Assembly (NCBI GenBank): GCA_021296515.1
Contig: JAGWAH010000018.1
Span: 1 to 60,197 of the forward strand
DNA from: Acidobacteriota bacterium
Lineage (GTDB): Bacteria > Acidobacteriota > Vicinamibacteria > Vicinamibacterales > UBA8438
Direction of reading: 5' to 3'
DNA: 60,197 bases
Of the stretch, positions 1 through 7,881 are shown piece after piece. The notes below the pieces were generated by a model that saw nothing but the letters and a program-made list of their open reading frames with translations, was not told the origin of the DNA and did not search any database. How positions within the stretch are numbered: the first letter of the stretch is position 1; each line of letters begins with the position of its first letter. The position numbers and the translations under genes are program-made.

Positions 1-2
1 CG

Positions 3-2072
3 GCGTGCCTGCCGGGAATCGAGCACGTCGACGTGCCGATCACCGCCGCCGAGCCCGCGCTCTTCGATCTCGAGCAGGCCCTGCAAACCCTGCTCGGGCA
101 GCTCGGCACGGCGTCGCTGGACGGCTTCGGCCTGCTTCCGGACCGGCACCCCGCGGCCATACGGGCTGCGGGAGGGCTCGTGCGCCACCTGCGCGATACA
201 CAGAGGACTGAGCTCGAACATCTCAGAACGCTGGAGTTCCGGACGCGGGCCGATCATCTCGTCGTCGACGCCGCGACCTTCGAGCACCTCGAGGTCCTCG
301 CCGGCGCCGAAGGACATCGGGCCGGTTCGCTCCTTGCGGAGATCGATCTGACGAACACCCCGATGGGTGGCCGCATGCTGCGCGCGTGGCTACAGCGGCC
401 GCTCGCGGCGCGCGAGCCGATCATCGACCGCCTGGACGCGGTCGACGAACTGTCGCGGGAGGTCGCCGCCCGCGGGCGTCTGCGGGGGGATCTGGCCCGC
501 GTCCAGGATCTGGAGCGTCTCATCGCCCGCGTGGCGCTCGGTACGGCGGGACCGCGCGATCTGGCGGCGCTCGGCCGATCCGTCGGCATCCTTCCGGCGG
601 CCCGCGCCCGCGCGGCCGAACTGCAGGCGCCGCTCATCGGCATGCTGCTGAACGAGCTCGACGAGCTGCGCGACGTCCACGACCGGATCACGGCGACGCT
701 GGGCGACGATCCGCCGGCGCTCGCACGGGACGGCGGGTTCATTCGGGACGGCGTGGACGGAGATCTCGACGAGTTGCGCGCCATCAGCCGCGACGCCCGG
801 CAGGCAATCGCGGCGATGGAGGCGGCCGAGCGGGAGCGGACCGGCATCGGATCCCTGAAGATCCGGTTCAACCGGGTCTTCGGCTACTACATCGAAGTGT
901 CGGCGGCGAATCTCCACGCCGTCCCCGACGACTATCACCGCAAGCAGACCATCGCGAACGGCGAGCGCTATATCACCCCGGCGCTCAAGGAATACGAGGA
1001 GAAGGCGCTCGGGGCGGACGATCGGATCCTCGAGCGGGAACAGGAGATCTTCGACGAACTGCGGCGTGCGACTCTCGCCGAGGCGGGTCGCATCCAGCGG
1101 TCCGCGCGGGCGATCGCCACTCTCGACGTCCTCGCTGCGCTGGCCGAGGTGGCCGCGCGGCGCGACTACGTCAAGCCGCGGGTGCGGGAGGACGGAGAGC
1201 TGGCGATCGCCGACGCGCGGCATCCGGTGGTCGAGACGCGGACCGATTCGTTCGTGCCGAACGATGTCCGGCTCAACGAGACGGACCACCAGGTCGTCGT
1301 GCTGACCGGGCCCAACATGGGAGGCAAGTCGACGTACCTGCGGCAGACCGCCCTCATCGTCCTGATGGCGCAGGCCGGGTCCTTCGTGCCCGCACGCGAA
1401 GCCGCGCTGCCGATCATCGACCGGATCTTCGCCCGCATCGGCGCAGCCGACAATCTGGCCCGCGGGCACTCGACGTTCATGGTCGAGATGCAGGAAACCG
1501 CGAAAATCATGCACCAGGCCACCTCGCGCAGCCTCGTCCTGCTCGACGAGATCGGCCGCGGGACGGCAACCTTCGACGGGTTGAGCATCGCCTGGGCGGT
1601 TGCGGAGCATCTCGCCACCAGTCCGCGGGCGCGTCCCCGGACGCTCTTCGCGACCCACTACCACGAGCTCACCGACCTGGCCGATCTACACGACGGCGTG
1701 GTGAACTACCACGTCGCCGCGCGGGAGTGGCAGGACGACATCGTCTTTCTGCGCAAGGTGGAGCCGGGAAGGTCGGATCGCAGCTATGGCATCCAGGTCG
1801 CGCGGCTGGCCGGTCTGCCGCCGGCGACCGTCGCGCGGGCACGCACCATTCTGGCGGGGCTCGAGCGGGACGAGCTGTCGCGCGGCGGGCGGCCCTCCTT
1901 CAGCGGAGCAGCGGGCGAGACCGCGGGTCAGCTCGGGCTCTTCCAGCAGGAACCGCCGTCGTCGGTCCACCGCGCCGTCGCCGAACGGATCGCGGAGATC
2001 GACGTCGATCGTCTGACTCCGCTCGAAGCGCTGGTGCTTCTCGGCGAGTTGAAGGCGACGCTGGCAGACTGA
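3..2072 (+). CDS. mutS: DNA mismatch repair protein MutS (5' truncated by window edge)
   Basis: MutS binds mismatched DNA and uses ATP to recruit MutL. The reading frame is open through the first base, so the start and the N-terminal mismatch-reading domain lie outside the window; about 690 codons are visible of the usual ~860. Seen: connector/lever/clamp regions, then the ATPase domain with Walker A GPNMGGKST (about residue 426 counted from the GTG at 33), a DEIGRGTATFDG Walker B/signature stretch, the THYHELTDL switch motif and a C-terminal tail after QLGLFQQE. The GTG at 33 is an internal codon, not the real start. The gene is followed after 25 bp by a deoxyhypusine-synthase-like gene on the same strand. 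Identification is very secure. Confidence 0.97.
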   Translation, partial: ACLPGIEHVDVPITAAEPALFDLEQALQTLLGQLGTASLDGFGLLPDRHPAAIRAAGGLVRHLRDTQRTELEHLRTLEFRTRADHLVVDAATFEHLEVLAGAEGHRAGSLLAEIDLTNTPMGGRMLRAWLQRPLAAREPIIDRLDAVDELSREVAARGRLRGDLARVQDLERLIARVALGTAGPRDLAALGRSVGILPAARARAAELQAPLIGMLLNELDELRDVHDRITATLGDDPPALARDGGFIRDGVDGDLDELRAISRDARQAIAAMEAAERERTGIGSLKIRFNRVFGYYIEVSAANLHAVPDDYHRKQTIANGERYITPALKEYEEKALGADDRILEREQEIFDELRRATLAEAGRIQRSARAIATLDVLAALAEVAARRDYVKPRVREDGELAIADARHPVVETRTDSFVPNDVRLNETDHQVVVLTGPNMGGKSTYLRQTALIVLMAQAGSFVPAREAALPIIDRIFARIGAADNLARGHSTFMVEMQETAKIMHQATSRSLVLLDEIGRGTATFDGLSIAWAVAEHLATSPRARPRTLFATHYHELTDLADLHDGVVNYHVAAREWQDDIVFLRKVEPGRSDRSYGIQVARLAGLPPATVARARTILAGLERDELSRGGRPSFSGAAGETAGQLGLFQQEPPSSVHRAVAERIAEIDVDRLTPLEALVLLGELKATLAD

Positions 2073-2097
2073 ACCGTCCGGACTTCGCAGCAGACCA

Positions 2098-3204
2098 TTG
2101 TCCAAGCCCTCCACTTCGTCCGACAAGTCGCGCTTTCTCGACGTGCCGATAGAGCCCTTCGAGATCGCGCCGGATGCCCCGGCCGACGAGCTGCTCCGGC
2201 GGATGGAGCGGATCTCGTTCCAGGGACGCAACCTCGCCACCGCTCATCGGATCTGGCAGCGCATGCTGGCCGACGACGAGATCGTGATCTTCCTCGGGGT
2301 GGCCGGCGCGCTGACCGCCGGCGGTCTGCGCCTCGCCATCGCCCGGCTCATCCGCGACCGCGCCGTCGACTGCGTCGTGTCCACCGGTGCCAACCTGTAC
2401 CACGACCTGCACGAGACCCGCGGCCGGAGACACTTCGTCGGCTCGCACCGGGCGGACGACCGCGCGCTGCAGGCGGCGCGCATCGACCGCGTGTACGACA
2501 CCTACGTGGACGAGGACGAGTTCGTCGACAACGACAACTGGATCGCCGCCTTCAGCGCCGAACTCGAGGCCCGGCCGTACACCACGCGGGAGTACCTGCA
2601 TCAACTGGGGCGGCGCTTGTGGAGCGAGACGGGCGGCGACGGCATCCTCACGGCGGCCTATCGTGCGGCGGTCCCTCTGTTCTGCCCCGCGATCGCGGAT
2701 TCGTCCATCGGCATGGGACTCGCCCAGGCCCGGCACGCCGATCCCCGGCACGGACACATCGATGTGGTCGGCGACGTCATCGAATCGACGAACCTGGTCA
2801 TCCGGCGCCCGCGGACCGCATCGATCGTCCTGGGCGGCGGAACCCCGAAGAACTTCATCAACCAGGCGAGCGTGCAGGCCGACTTCTGCCGTCCCGGAGC
2901 CGGCGGACACCGTTACGCGCTGCAGATCATCACCGACGCCCCGCACTTCGGCGGCGCATCCGGATCGACCCTGGACGAGGCGCAGAGCTGGGGCAAGCTG
3001 GCCGTGGACGCCGATCAGGTCACCGTGCACGCCGACGCGACCCTCGCCTTCCCGCTGCTGACCAGCGCCCTGGCGGCGTCGGGCCGCGAGCTGCTCGCCG
3101 CCCGCCGCCCCGCCGCGTTCGCGCTCGGCGGCCGCGCGCTGGTCATCGACGGAGCGCCGGTTCCGGTCGAGGGTTTCGACGGCCTCGGCGATCGGTCGCA
3201 ATAG
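2098..3204 (+). CDS. Deoxyhypusine synthase family protein (probable polyamine-modifying enzyme)
   Basis: 368 aa, family DHS (NAD-dependent transfer of the aminobutyl group of spermidine to a lysine or an amine). Seen: GVAGALTAGGLR near the N-terminus, STGANLYHD, and GGGTPKNFINQ, whose Lys251 matches the position of the active-site lysine of eukaryotic DHS; then the DAPHFGGASGSTLDEAQSWGK stretch expected downstream. Bacteria lack eIF5A, so the usual substrate is absent. Known bacterial relatives include homospermidine synthases. The convergent neighbours aguA and aguB make putrescine, which supports a polyamine role (inference). The chosen start is TTG at 2098, with only a weak ribosome site; a later start is possible. 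mutS ends 25 bp upstream, so the two may be cotranscribed. Confidence 0.88.
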   Translation: MSKPSTSSDKSRFLDVPIEPFEIAPDAPADELLRRMERISFQGRNLATAHRIWQRMLADDEIVIFLGVAGALTAGGLRLAIARLIRDRAVDCVVSTGANLYHDLHETRGRRHFVGSHRADDRALQAARIDRVYDTYVDEDEFVDNDNWIAAFSAELEARPYTTREYLHQLGRRLWSETGGDGILTAAYRAAVPLFCPAIADSSIGMGLAQARHADPRHGHIDVVGDVIESTNLVIRRPRTASIVLGGGTPKNFINQASVQADFCRPGAGGHRYALQIITDAPHFGGASGSTLDEAQSWGKLAVDADQVTVHADATLAFPLLTSALAASGRELLAARRPAAFALGGRALVIDGAPVPVEGFDGLGDRSQ

Positions 3205-3288
3205 CGCCCCGAAACGCCTCGCAGGCTCGGCGCTTCGGCCCATCCCCCCACTCCATGACCTTTGCGCCTCAGCACTTCGCTTCGCTGC

Positions 3289-3308
3289 GTTCTGCGGCGC
3301 AAGCTCCC
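3289..3308 (+). repeat. 20-nt sequence shared with the rho leader
   Basis: The 20-mer GTTCTGCGGCGCAAGCTCCC lies in the 119-bp gap between the convergent ends of the DHS-like gene and aguA. The same 20 bases occur exactly on the minus strand at 21906-21925 in the rho leader. Flanking bases are only loosely alike. The rest of the 3205-3323 gap shows no gene and no clear hairpin with a T-tract. Confidence 0.6.
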
Positions 3309-3323
3309 AGCCGGCCGTGCGGG

Positions 3324-4475
3324 TCACCGAAGAGGCGCGCGGTTCCCGGCCGGGGACGCATGGCGCCCGCGCGGCTGCTGCTGCGTGACGCAGTGCACGG
3401 CGCCGAGGCCGAGGATGAGATCGCCGGCGTGGATGCCCACCACCTCGCGCGCCGGAAACAGGTCGGCCAGTATCCCCAGGGCCACCCGATCGGAGGGATC
3501 GTTGAAGGTCGGCACGAGCACGACGTCGTTGCCGATGTAGAAGTTCAGGTAGCTCGCCGGCAGGCGCTCGCCGTCGAAGTAGAGCGGCCGCGGCATCGGG
3601 ATAGTCACGACGTGCAGCGGGCGACCGCGCAGGTCGCGCATCTCCCGCAGGCGCGCCAGGTTGTCGGCGAGAGGCGCGTGGTTCTCGTCGCGCGTATCGG
3701 GCTCGACGGCGGCAACGACGGTGTCGGGCCGCACGAAGCGTGCGACGTCGTCGACGTGGCCGTGCGTATCGTCGCCCGCGATACCGCCGCCGAGCCACAG
3801 GACGCGCTCGACTCCCAGCGCCTGCTGCAGGACGCGCTCGATCGCCTCTCGGGGCAGGTCCGGATTGCGCGCCTGCTCGCGCCCCAGTAGGCACTGTTCG
3901 GTCGTCAGCAGCAGGCCCTGCCCGTTCACGTCGATGCTGCCTCCTTCGAGAACCACGGGCCGCGGTCCGTAGCTCGTGACCGCGGCGATCTCGAAGCGGC
4001 GCATGCCGAGGTGTCCGGCAATGGTCCGCGGCAGCGCGTCGTCACGCCGCCAGGCGCGGTAGCGCGCCCAGCCGTTGAATCGCCAGTCGGTCGCCGCGAC
4101 CTCGGACCGGGCAGCCGATCCGCCCACGACGAAGACCGGTCCGCAGTCGCGAATCCAGGAGCGATTCGTCGGGATGATGTGTGCGTCTATCCGGTTCAGG
4201 TGCACGCCGGTCCGACGCAGGCGGCGCTCCGCCCGCCGCCGCACGGCCTCGTCCCGGTAGACGATCGCGACGCGCTCTCCGCGGATGAGGTTGCGCGCGA
4301 TGTCGGCATAGCACCACTCGACCGCCGTGGTCTTGACCTCCCAATCGGCGCGGGCATGAGGCCAGACGAGCCAGGTCGCGTGGTGAGGCTCCCACTCCGC
4401 GGGCATCCGGAAGCCGGCGTCGCGCGGCGGCGGCGCCGCACCCCGGCGGGACGGCGCGCGCCGCAGGCCGCTCAT
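3324..4475 (-). CDS. aguA: Agmatine deiminase (agmatine iminohydrolase)
   Basis: Converts agmatine to N-carbamoylputrescine plus ammonia, the first step of the agmatine route to putrescine. 383 aa, normal for the family. Seen: MPAEWEPHHATWLVWPH near the N-terminus, an IPTNRSWIRDCGP segment, EGGSIDVNGQG, GDDTHGHVDD (catalytic His region) and the C-terminal HCVTQQQP with nucleophile Cys362. The ATG at 4475 overlaps the TGA of aguB as ATGA, giving translational coupling and deciding the start; the frame stays open further upstream but lies inside aguB. The C-terminal tail after QQQP is about 17 residues of low-complexity sequence. It ends convergently with the DHS-like gene. Confidence 0.96.
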   Translation of the reverse strand: MSGLRRAPSRRGAAPPPRDAGFRMPAEWEPHHATWLVWPHARADWEVKTTAVEWCYADIARNLIRGERVAIVYRDEAVRRRAERRLRRTGVHLNRIDAHIIPTNRSWIRDCGPVFVVGGSAARSEVAATDWRFNGWARYRAWRRDDALPRTIAGHLGMRRFEIAAVTSYGPRPVVLEGGSIDVNGQGLLLTTEQCLLGREQARNPDLPREAIERVLQQALGVERVLWLGGGIAGDDTHGHVDDVARFVRPDTVVAAVEPDTRDENHAPLADNLARLREMRDLRGRPLHVVTIPMPRPLYFDGERLPASYLNFYIGNDVVLVPTFNDPSDRVALGILADLFPAREVVGIHAGDLILGLGAVHCVTQQQPRGRHASPAGNRAPLR

Positions 4476-5416
4476 CGCGCCCGCTGGACCTCGCGCGGCG
4501 GGTCGTCCAGATAGCGCCGCGTGATCGGTGCGTAGGTATCGATGCGGCGATCCCGGAGAAACGGCCACGCCCGCCGTTGTTCCTCCAGGGCGCGCCGGCT
4601 GCATCGCGCGACCACCACGCCGGCAGTGTCTCCGTCCGCCCGGGCGATTACCCGCCCCCCGGGGTCGCAGACGAACGAGCCGCCCCAGAATCGCAGCGCA
4701 CCCGCTTCGGTCGTCTCCGTGCCTACACGGTTCACGGCTGCCACGTAGACCCCGTTCGCGATGGCGTGTCCCCGCTGCACCGTCATCCAGGCATCGCGTT
4801 CGGCGAGCCCGTCGTCACCCGGCTCGCCGGTGCCGATCCAACCGATTGCCGTCGGATAGAAGATTACCTCGGCGCCCTGCAGAGCGGTCAGGCGAGCCGC
4901 CTCCGGGTACCATTGATCCCAGCAGATCAGCACGCCGATACGTGCGTGCCGGGTCTCGAAGACGCGGTAGCCGAGGTCGCCCGGCGTGAAGTAGAACTTC
5001 TCGAGGAACTGCGGATCGTCGGGCACGTGCACCTTGCGGTACACGCCGAGCAGCTCTCCCGAAGCGTCGATCACGACCGCGGAATTGTGGTACAGGCCGG
5101 CGGCGCGACGCTCGAAGAGCGGCACTATCAGCACGACGCCGAGCGCCCGCGCGAGCCTCGCGTAGCGCGTGGTGAGGGTTCCGGGAATCTCCTCGGCCAG
5201 ATCGAAGCAGGCGGCGTCCTCGCGCTGGCAGAAGTACGGCGTCGCGAACAACTCCTGCAGGCAGACGATCTGCGCGCCCCGCCCTGCCGCGTCGCGGATG
5301 CCGGCCTCGGCCGCCTCGTGGTTGCGGGCGGCCAGCGGGCGGCAGGCCATCTGTACGAGACCGATGGTGAACTCGCCGGCCGGGGATGCCGGCGCCCTGG
5401 TCATGTCTCGTGCCAC
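4472..5416 (-). CDS. aguB: N-carbamoylputrescine amidase
   Basis: Nitrilase-superfamily amidase that hydrolyses N-carbamoylputrescine to putrescine, CO2 and ammonia. 314 aa. The Glu-Lys-Cys triad is visible: Glu55 in LQELFATPYF, Lys128 in YRKVHVPDD and Cys165 in LICWDQWYPE; the last two motifs are typical of the AguB subgroup. The first possible start is GTG at 5416; ATG at 5404 (MTRAPASP) is equally plausible. It sits 16 bp after the stop of the TPR protein gene and overlaps aguA by 4 bp, so the three genes look like one transcript. Together with aguA it gives a complete agmatine-to-putrescine route; arginine decarboxylase is not in the window. Confidence 0.96.
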   Translation of the reverse strand: MARDMTRAPASPAGEFTIGLVQMACRPLAARNHEAAEAGIRDAAGRGAQIVCLQELFATPYFCQREDAACFDLAEEIPGTLTTRYARLARALGVVLIVPLFERRAAGLYHNSAVVIDASGELLGVYRKVHVPDDPQFLEKFYFTPGDLGYRVFETRHARIGVLICWDQWYPEAARLTALQGAEVIFYPTAIGWIGTGEPGDDGLAERDAWMTVQRGHAIANGVYVAAVNRVGTETTEAGALRFWGGSFVCDPGGRVIARADGDTAGVVVARCSRRALEEQRRAWPFLRDRRIDTYAPITRRYLDDPPREVQRAR

Positions 5417-5432
5417 CGCGACCCGGACCGAC

Positions 5433-6152
5433 CTATCGCCCGGAGTTCAGCGTGTCGAGCTCGCGCTCGGCATCGAAACGGTAGCCGGAGGCCGGAAACT
5501 CGTCGACGAGACGCTGGAACGCCTGCATCGCCTCGGCCGGCCTGGCGGCTAGGCGATACGACTGGCCGAGCCGCATCAGCACTGCATCGAAGGGGAACTC
5601 GGCGTCCGCGAGCCGGGATTCCGCTTCGAGCAGGTCAATCGCCTCCTCGTACTCCCCGGCCTGCAGATGCGCTTCGGCGCGTCCGAGACGGGCCATGCGC
5701 GCATAGATGCCGTCGCTGGCGACCTCGATCAGGCGTTGGTACTGCGCTGCGGCTTCCGTGGTGCGGCCCAGGGCTCCGAGCGCGACCGCCGCCTGATAGC
5801 GGGCCACGATGCCCTGCTGCAGGCTCGGATACGCATCGGCCGCCGCGAGCAGCCGGGGCACCGCGGTCTCGAGCTTGGCGGCCTCCGACGGGTACGCGTC
5901 CGGTCCGGCGGCCGCCTGTCCGTCCGCAGGAACGACCGGGGCATCCACCACCGCCATCGCGGACGCCAGCAACTCGCTGGCGCGCGAGGTGCGCCACTGC
6001 TGCCAACCGAATACCGACGCACCGGCAACCAGCACGCCGACGACGCCTACGGCGCCGACGGCCCACCGGCCTCTCCGCATGGACTCCAGCAGGGGCTGCA
6101 GCCCGGCGGCCAGTGGGTCGGCCTTGAGATGGTGTCTCTCAGCTCTCTTCAT
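5433..6152 (-). CDS. Membrane-anchored TPR protein (YfgM-like)
   Basis: 239 aa from the ATG at 6152. Residues ~1-30 are cytoplasmic and basic, then comes one membrane span (VGAVGVVGVLVAGASVFGW), then tetratricopeptide-like helices (GIVARYQAAVALGALGRTTEAAAQY; LGRAEAHLQAGEYEEAIDLL; LGQSYRLAARPAEAMQAFQRLV). This layout matches YfgM/TPR_21 proteins, which in proteobacteria are ancillary to SecYEG, but other anchored TPR proteins look the same. First gene of a run with aguB and aguA. Upstream on the minus strand a TAGAAT-like -10 precedes a leader of roughly 20 nt. No link to polyamines can be read from the protein itself. Confidence 0.75.
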   Translation of the reverse strand: MKRAERHHLKADPLAAGLQPLLESMRRGRWAVGAVGVVGVLVAGASVFGWQQWRTSRASELLASAMAVVDAPVVPADGQAAAGPDAYPSEAAKLETAVPRLLAAADAYPSLQQGIVARYQAAVALGALGRTTEAAAQYQRLIEVASDGIYARMARLGRAEAHLQAGEYEEAIDLLEAESRLADAEFPFDAVLMRLGQSYRLAARPAEAMQAFQRLVDEFPASGYRFDAERELDTLNSGR

Positions 6153-6348
6153 GGTGTCATCATCAAGGGATCCCTTAATTCTAACAAAAGAGCACGCCCA
6201 CTGGCGGCCCCGCGGGGCCTGGCGCTGCAACCAATGTGGTAGAGTAGCGCGCGGCGCCGGGTCGGGAAGCGCATCAGTCCCAGCGGTTGCGCTGAATTTT
6301 CCCGATGCGCCGAGGCGGGCGCCTCGCCCCGGACTACCTGTTGACGTG

Positions 6349-7866
6349 ATGAGTCACGACTCGCAAGAGCCTTCGAGACGCCAGTTCTTGCGTGCCGCGG
6401 GGTTCGCGCTTGCCGGCAACGCGGTACGGGCGCCTGCCCTGCTTCGCGGGCAGGAAGGTCCGCCGCTGCTCCCGCCGTACGTCACCGACATCGACGGCAG
6501 CGGCGCGATCGACGCCTCCGACCGGGAGATCGTCAGCACCGCCCTGTACGCGCAACGGGGATTCGGTCTCACGCCGCGGCCGGGATTCGACTACCGGGCC
6601 GACGTGTTCGGACGCGCAGTCGTCGAGCCGCTGGTCGTCGATGCGGTCACGCATTCCATCCAACGCTACGGCGAATCGACCATGCCGACGCCCCGCCGGC
6701 CGATCACCGTCGCCTGGCACTATGGCTGGTACAACACCCTGGACCGCCCTCCCGGCTCCCACTCCCAGACCGTCCGTTTCAAGGGAGGCGACTATCTGTC
6801 GTCCGATCCGGAGGTCGAAACGACCTTCCATGATCTGAAGAACGAGTTCGGCGTCACGGTGGACGCCTTGAGCTGGATCCCGCGGCGCTTGACGACCGGC
6901 AACAATCGCAACTACTTCCGTGGATTCCTGCAGGCGCCGAACGTCGCCACCCGTCACGTCTGCCTGCTCTACGAGGACACTCTGGCGCTGCCGGCCACCG
7001 GCGGGCGAATCGGCTTTCTTGCGCCGACCGTGCAGTCCGCCTTCCGCGACGACTTCGTCGCGATGGCCCGCTTCCTGAGAGACGTGCGCCGCGTCAGTCC
7101 CGTCCGTATCTTCGCTCTGGACGGACGTCCGGTGGTCTTCATCTTCGGCACGCACACCTGGGGACGGTTGCCGCTCAGCACGCGGGAAGCGTCCGCGATG
7201 CAGACGACGATCGCGAGCGCAAGACAGGACTTCGCCGACGTCTACGGGGAGTTCCCGTACCTCGTCGGCGAGGAGATGCAACTGTCCTCGACCGGGCAGT
7301 TCTCGGCCGACCGTCGCACGCGCAGCCGCTTCTTCGACGCCATCTACATCTATCACCACGCCGCCAACATCAAGCAGGGCAGCGAGCAGCGGCTGCGGAT
7401 GTCGCCCTTGTACATCCAGAACCAGATCACCACCCTCCGCACCACGTATGCCGCCGCGACAGAAATCCGCAACCTCTTCACGGGGCGCCGCCTCCTGGTC
7501 ATCCCCAATCTGGCTCCCGGCTTCGCCAAATCGGGCCATCCGACCCTGGAAATCGGGCGCGGCGAGTACGCCAATTTCATGAAGCTCCTGAAGGGCATGC
7601 ACATGGAGGAGCACATCCTGCGGTACTGGTCCGGCGAGCTCGGGCAGGCCGTGCTGCCGGCGCCGGTCTATGTCGTCGGTTCCTGGAACGAGGAGTTCGA
7701 AGGGCACTGCGTATGGCCCTTCGATTTCAACCTCTCGGTACCGGCCGAATCGGTCGAGCAGCACGGCTTCGACATCTCTATGGCGCTCAAGGAGGTCTTC
7801 GGCTGGAACCACTACGCGTTTCGCGACATAGCCCCCGCCGCGCCGCCGGCCGAACCGGTCTTCTGA
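6349..7866 (+). CDS. Tat-exported GH99/WbsX-like glycan-active protein with EF-hand motif
   Basis: 505 aa from the ATG at 6349. A twin-arginine signal (SRRQFLRAAGFALAG, Arg10-Arg11) predicts folded export. Residues 47-58 read DIDGSGAIDASD, a dockerin/EF-hand-like calcium loop. The catalytic-like barrel starts at WHYGWYN (about residues 123-129) and ends with VGSWNEEFEGH (about 444-453); both motifs are typical of GH99 endo-mannosidase relatives and of the WbsX group in surface-polysaccharide loci. The acidic residues in the last motif may be catalytic (inference). A methyltransferase gene follows after 15 bp, suggesting one transcript. The divergent gap 6153-6348 holds only promoter-like sequence (TAGAGT at about 6240). 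Substrate is unknown. Confidence 0.78.
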   Translation: MSHDSQEPSRRQFLRAAGFALAGNAVRAPALLRGQEGPPLLPPYVTDIDGSGAIDASDREIVSTALYAQRGFGLTPRPGFDYRADVFGRAVVEPLVVDAVTHSIQRYGESTMPTPRRPITVAWHYGWYNTLDRPPGSHSQTVRFKGGDYLSSDPEVETTFHDLKNEFGVTVDALSWIPRRLTTGNNRNYFRGFLQAPNVATRHVCLLYEDTLALPATGGRIGFLAPTVQSAFRDDFVAMARFLRDVRRVSPVRIFALDGRPVVFIFGTHTWGRLPLSTREASAMQTTIASARQDFADVYGEFPYLVGEEMQLSSTGQFSADRRTRSRFFDAIYIYHHAANIKQGSEQRLRMSPLYIQNQITTLRTTYAAATEIRNLFTGRRLLVIPNLAPGFAKSGHPTLEIGRGEYANFMKLLKGMHMEEHILRYWSGELGQAVLPAPVYVVGSWNEEFEGHCVWPFDFNLSVPAESVEQHGFDISMALKEVFGWNHYAFRDIAPAAPPAEPVF

Positions 7867-7881
7867 CGCCACGGCGTTCCA

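Noticed and set aside
1900-3894. 664-codon minus-strand frame across mutS and the DHS-like gene
   Set aside because: Arg/Ala-rich with no motif, antisense to two well-identified genes; only a GC-skewed shadow.
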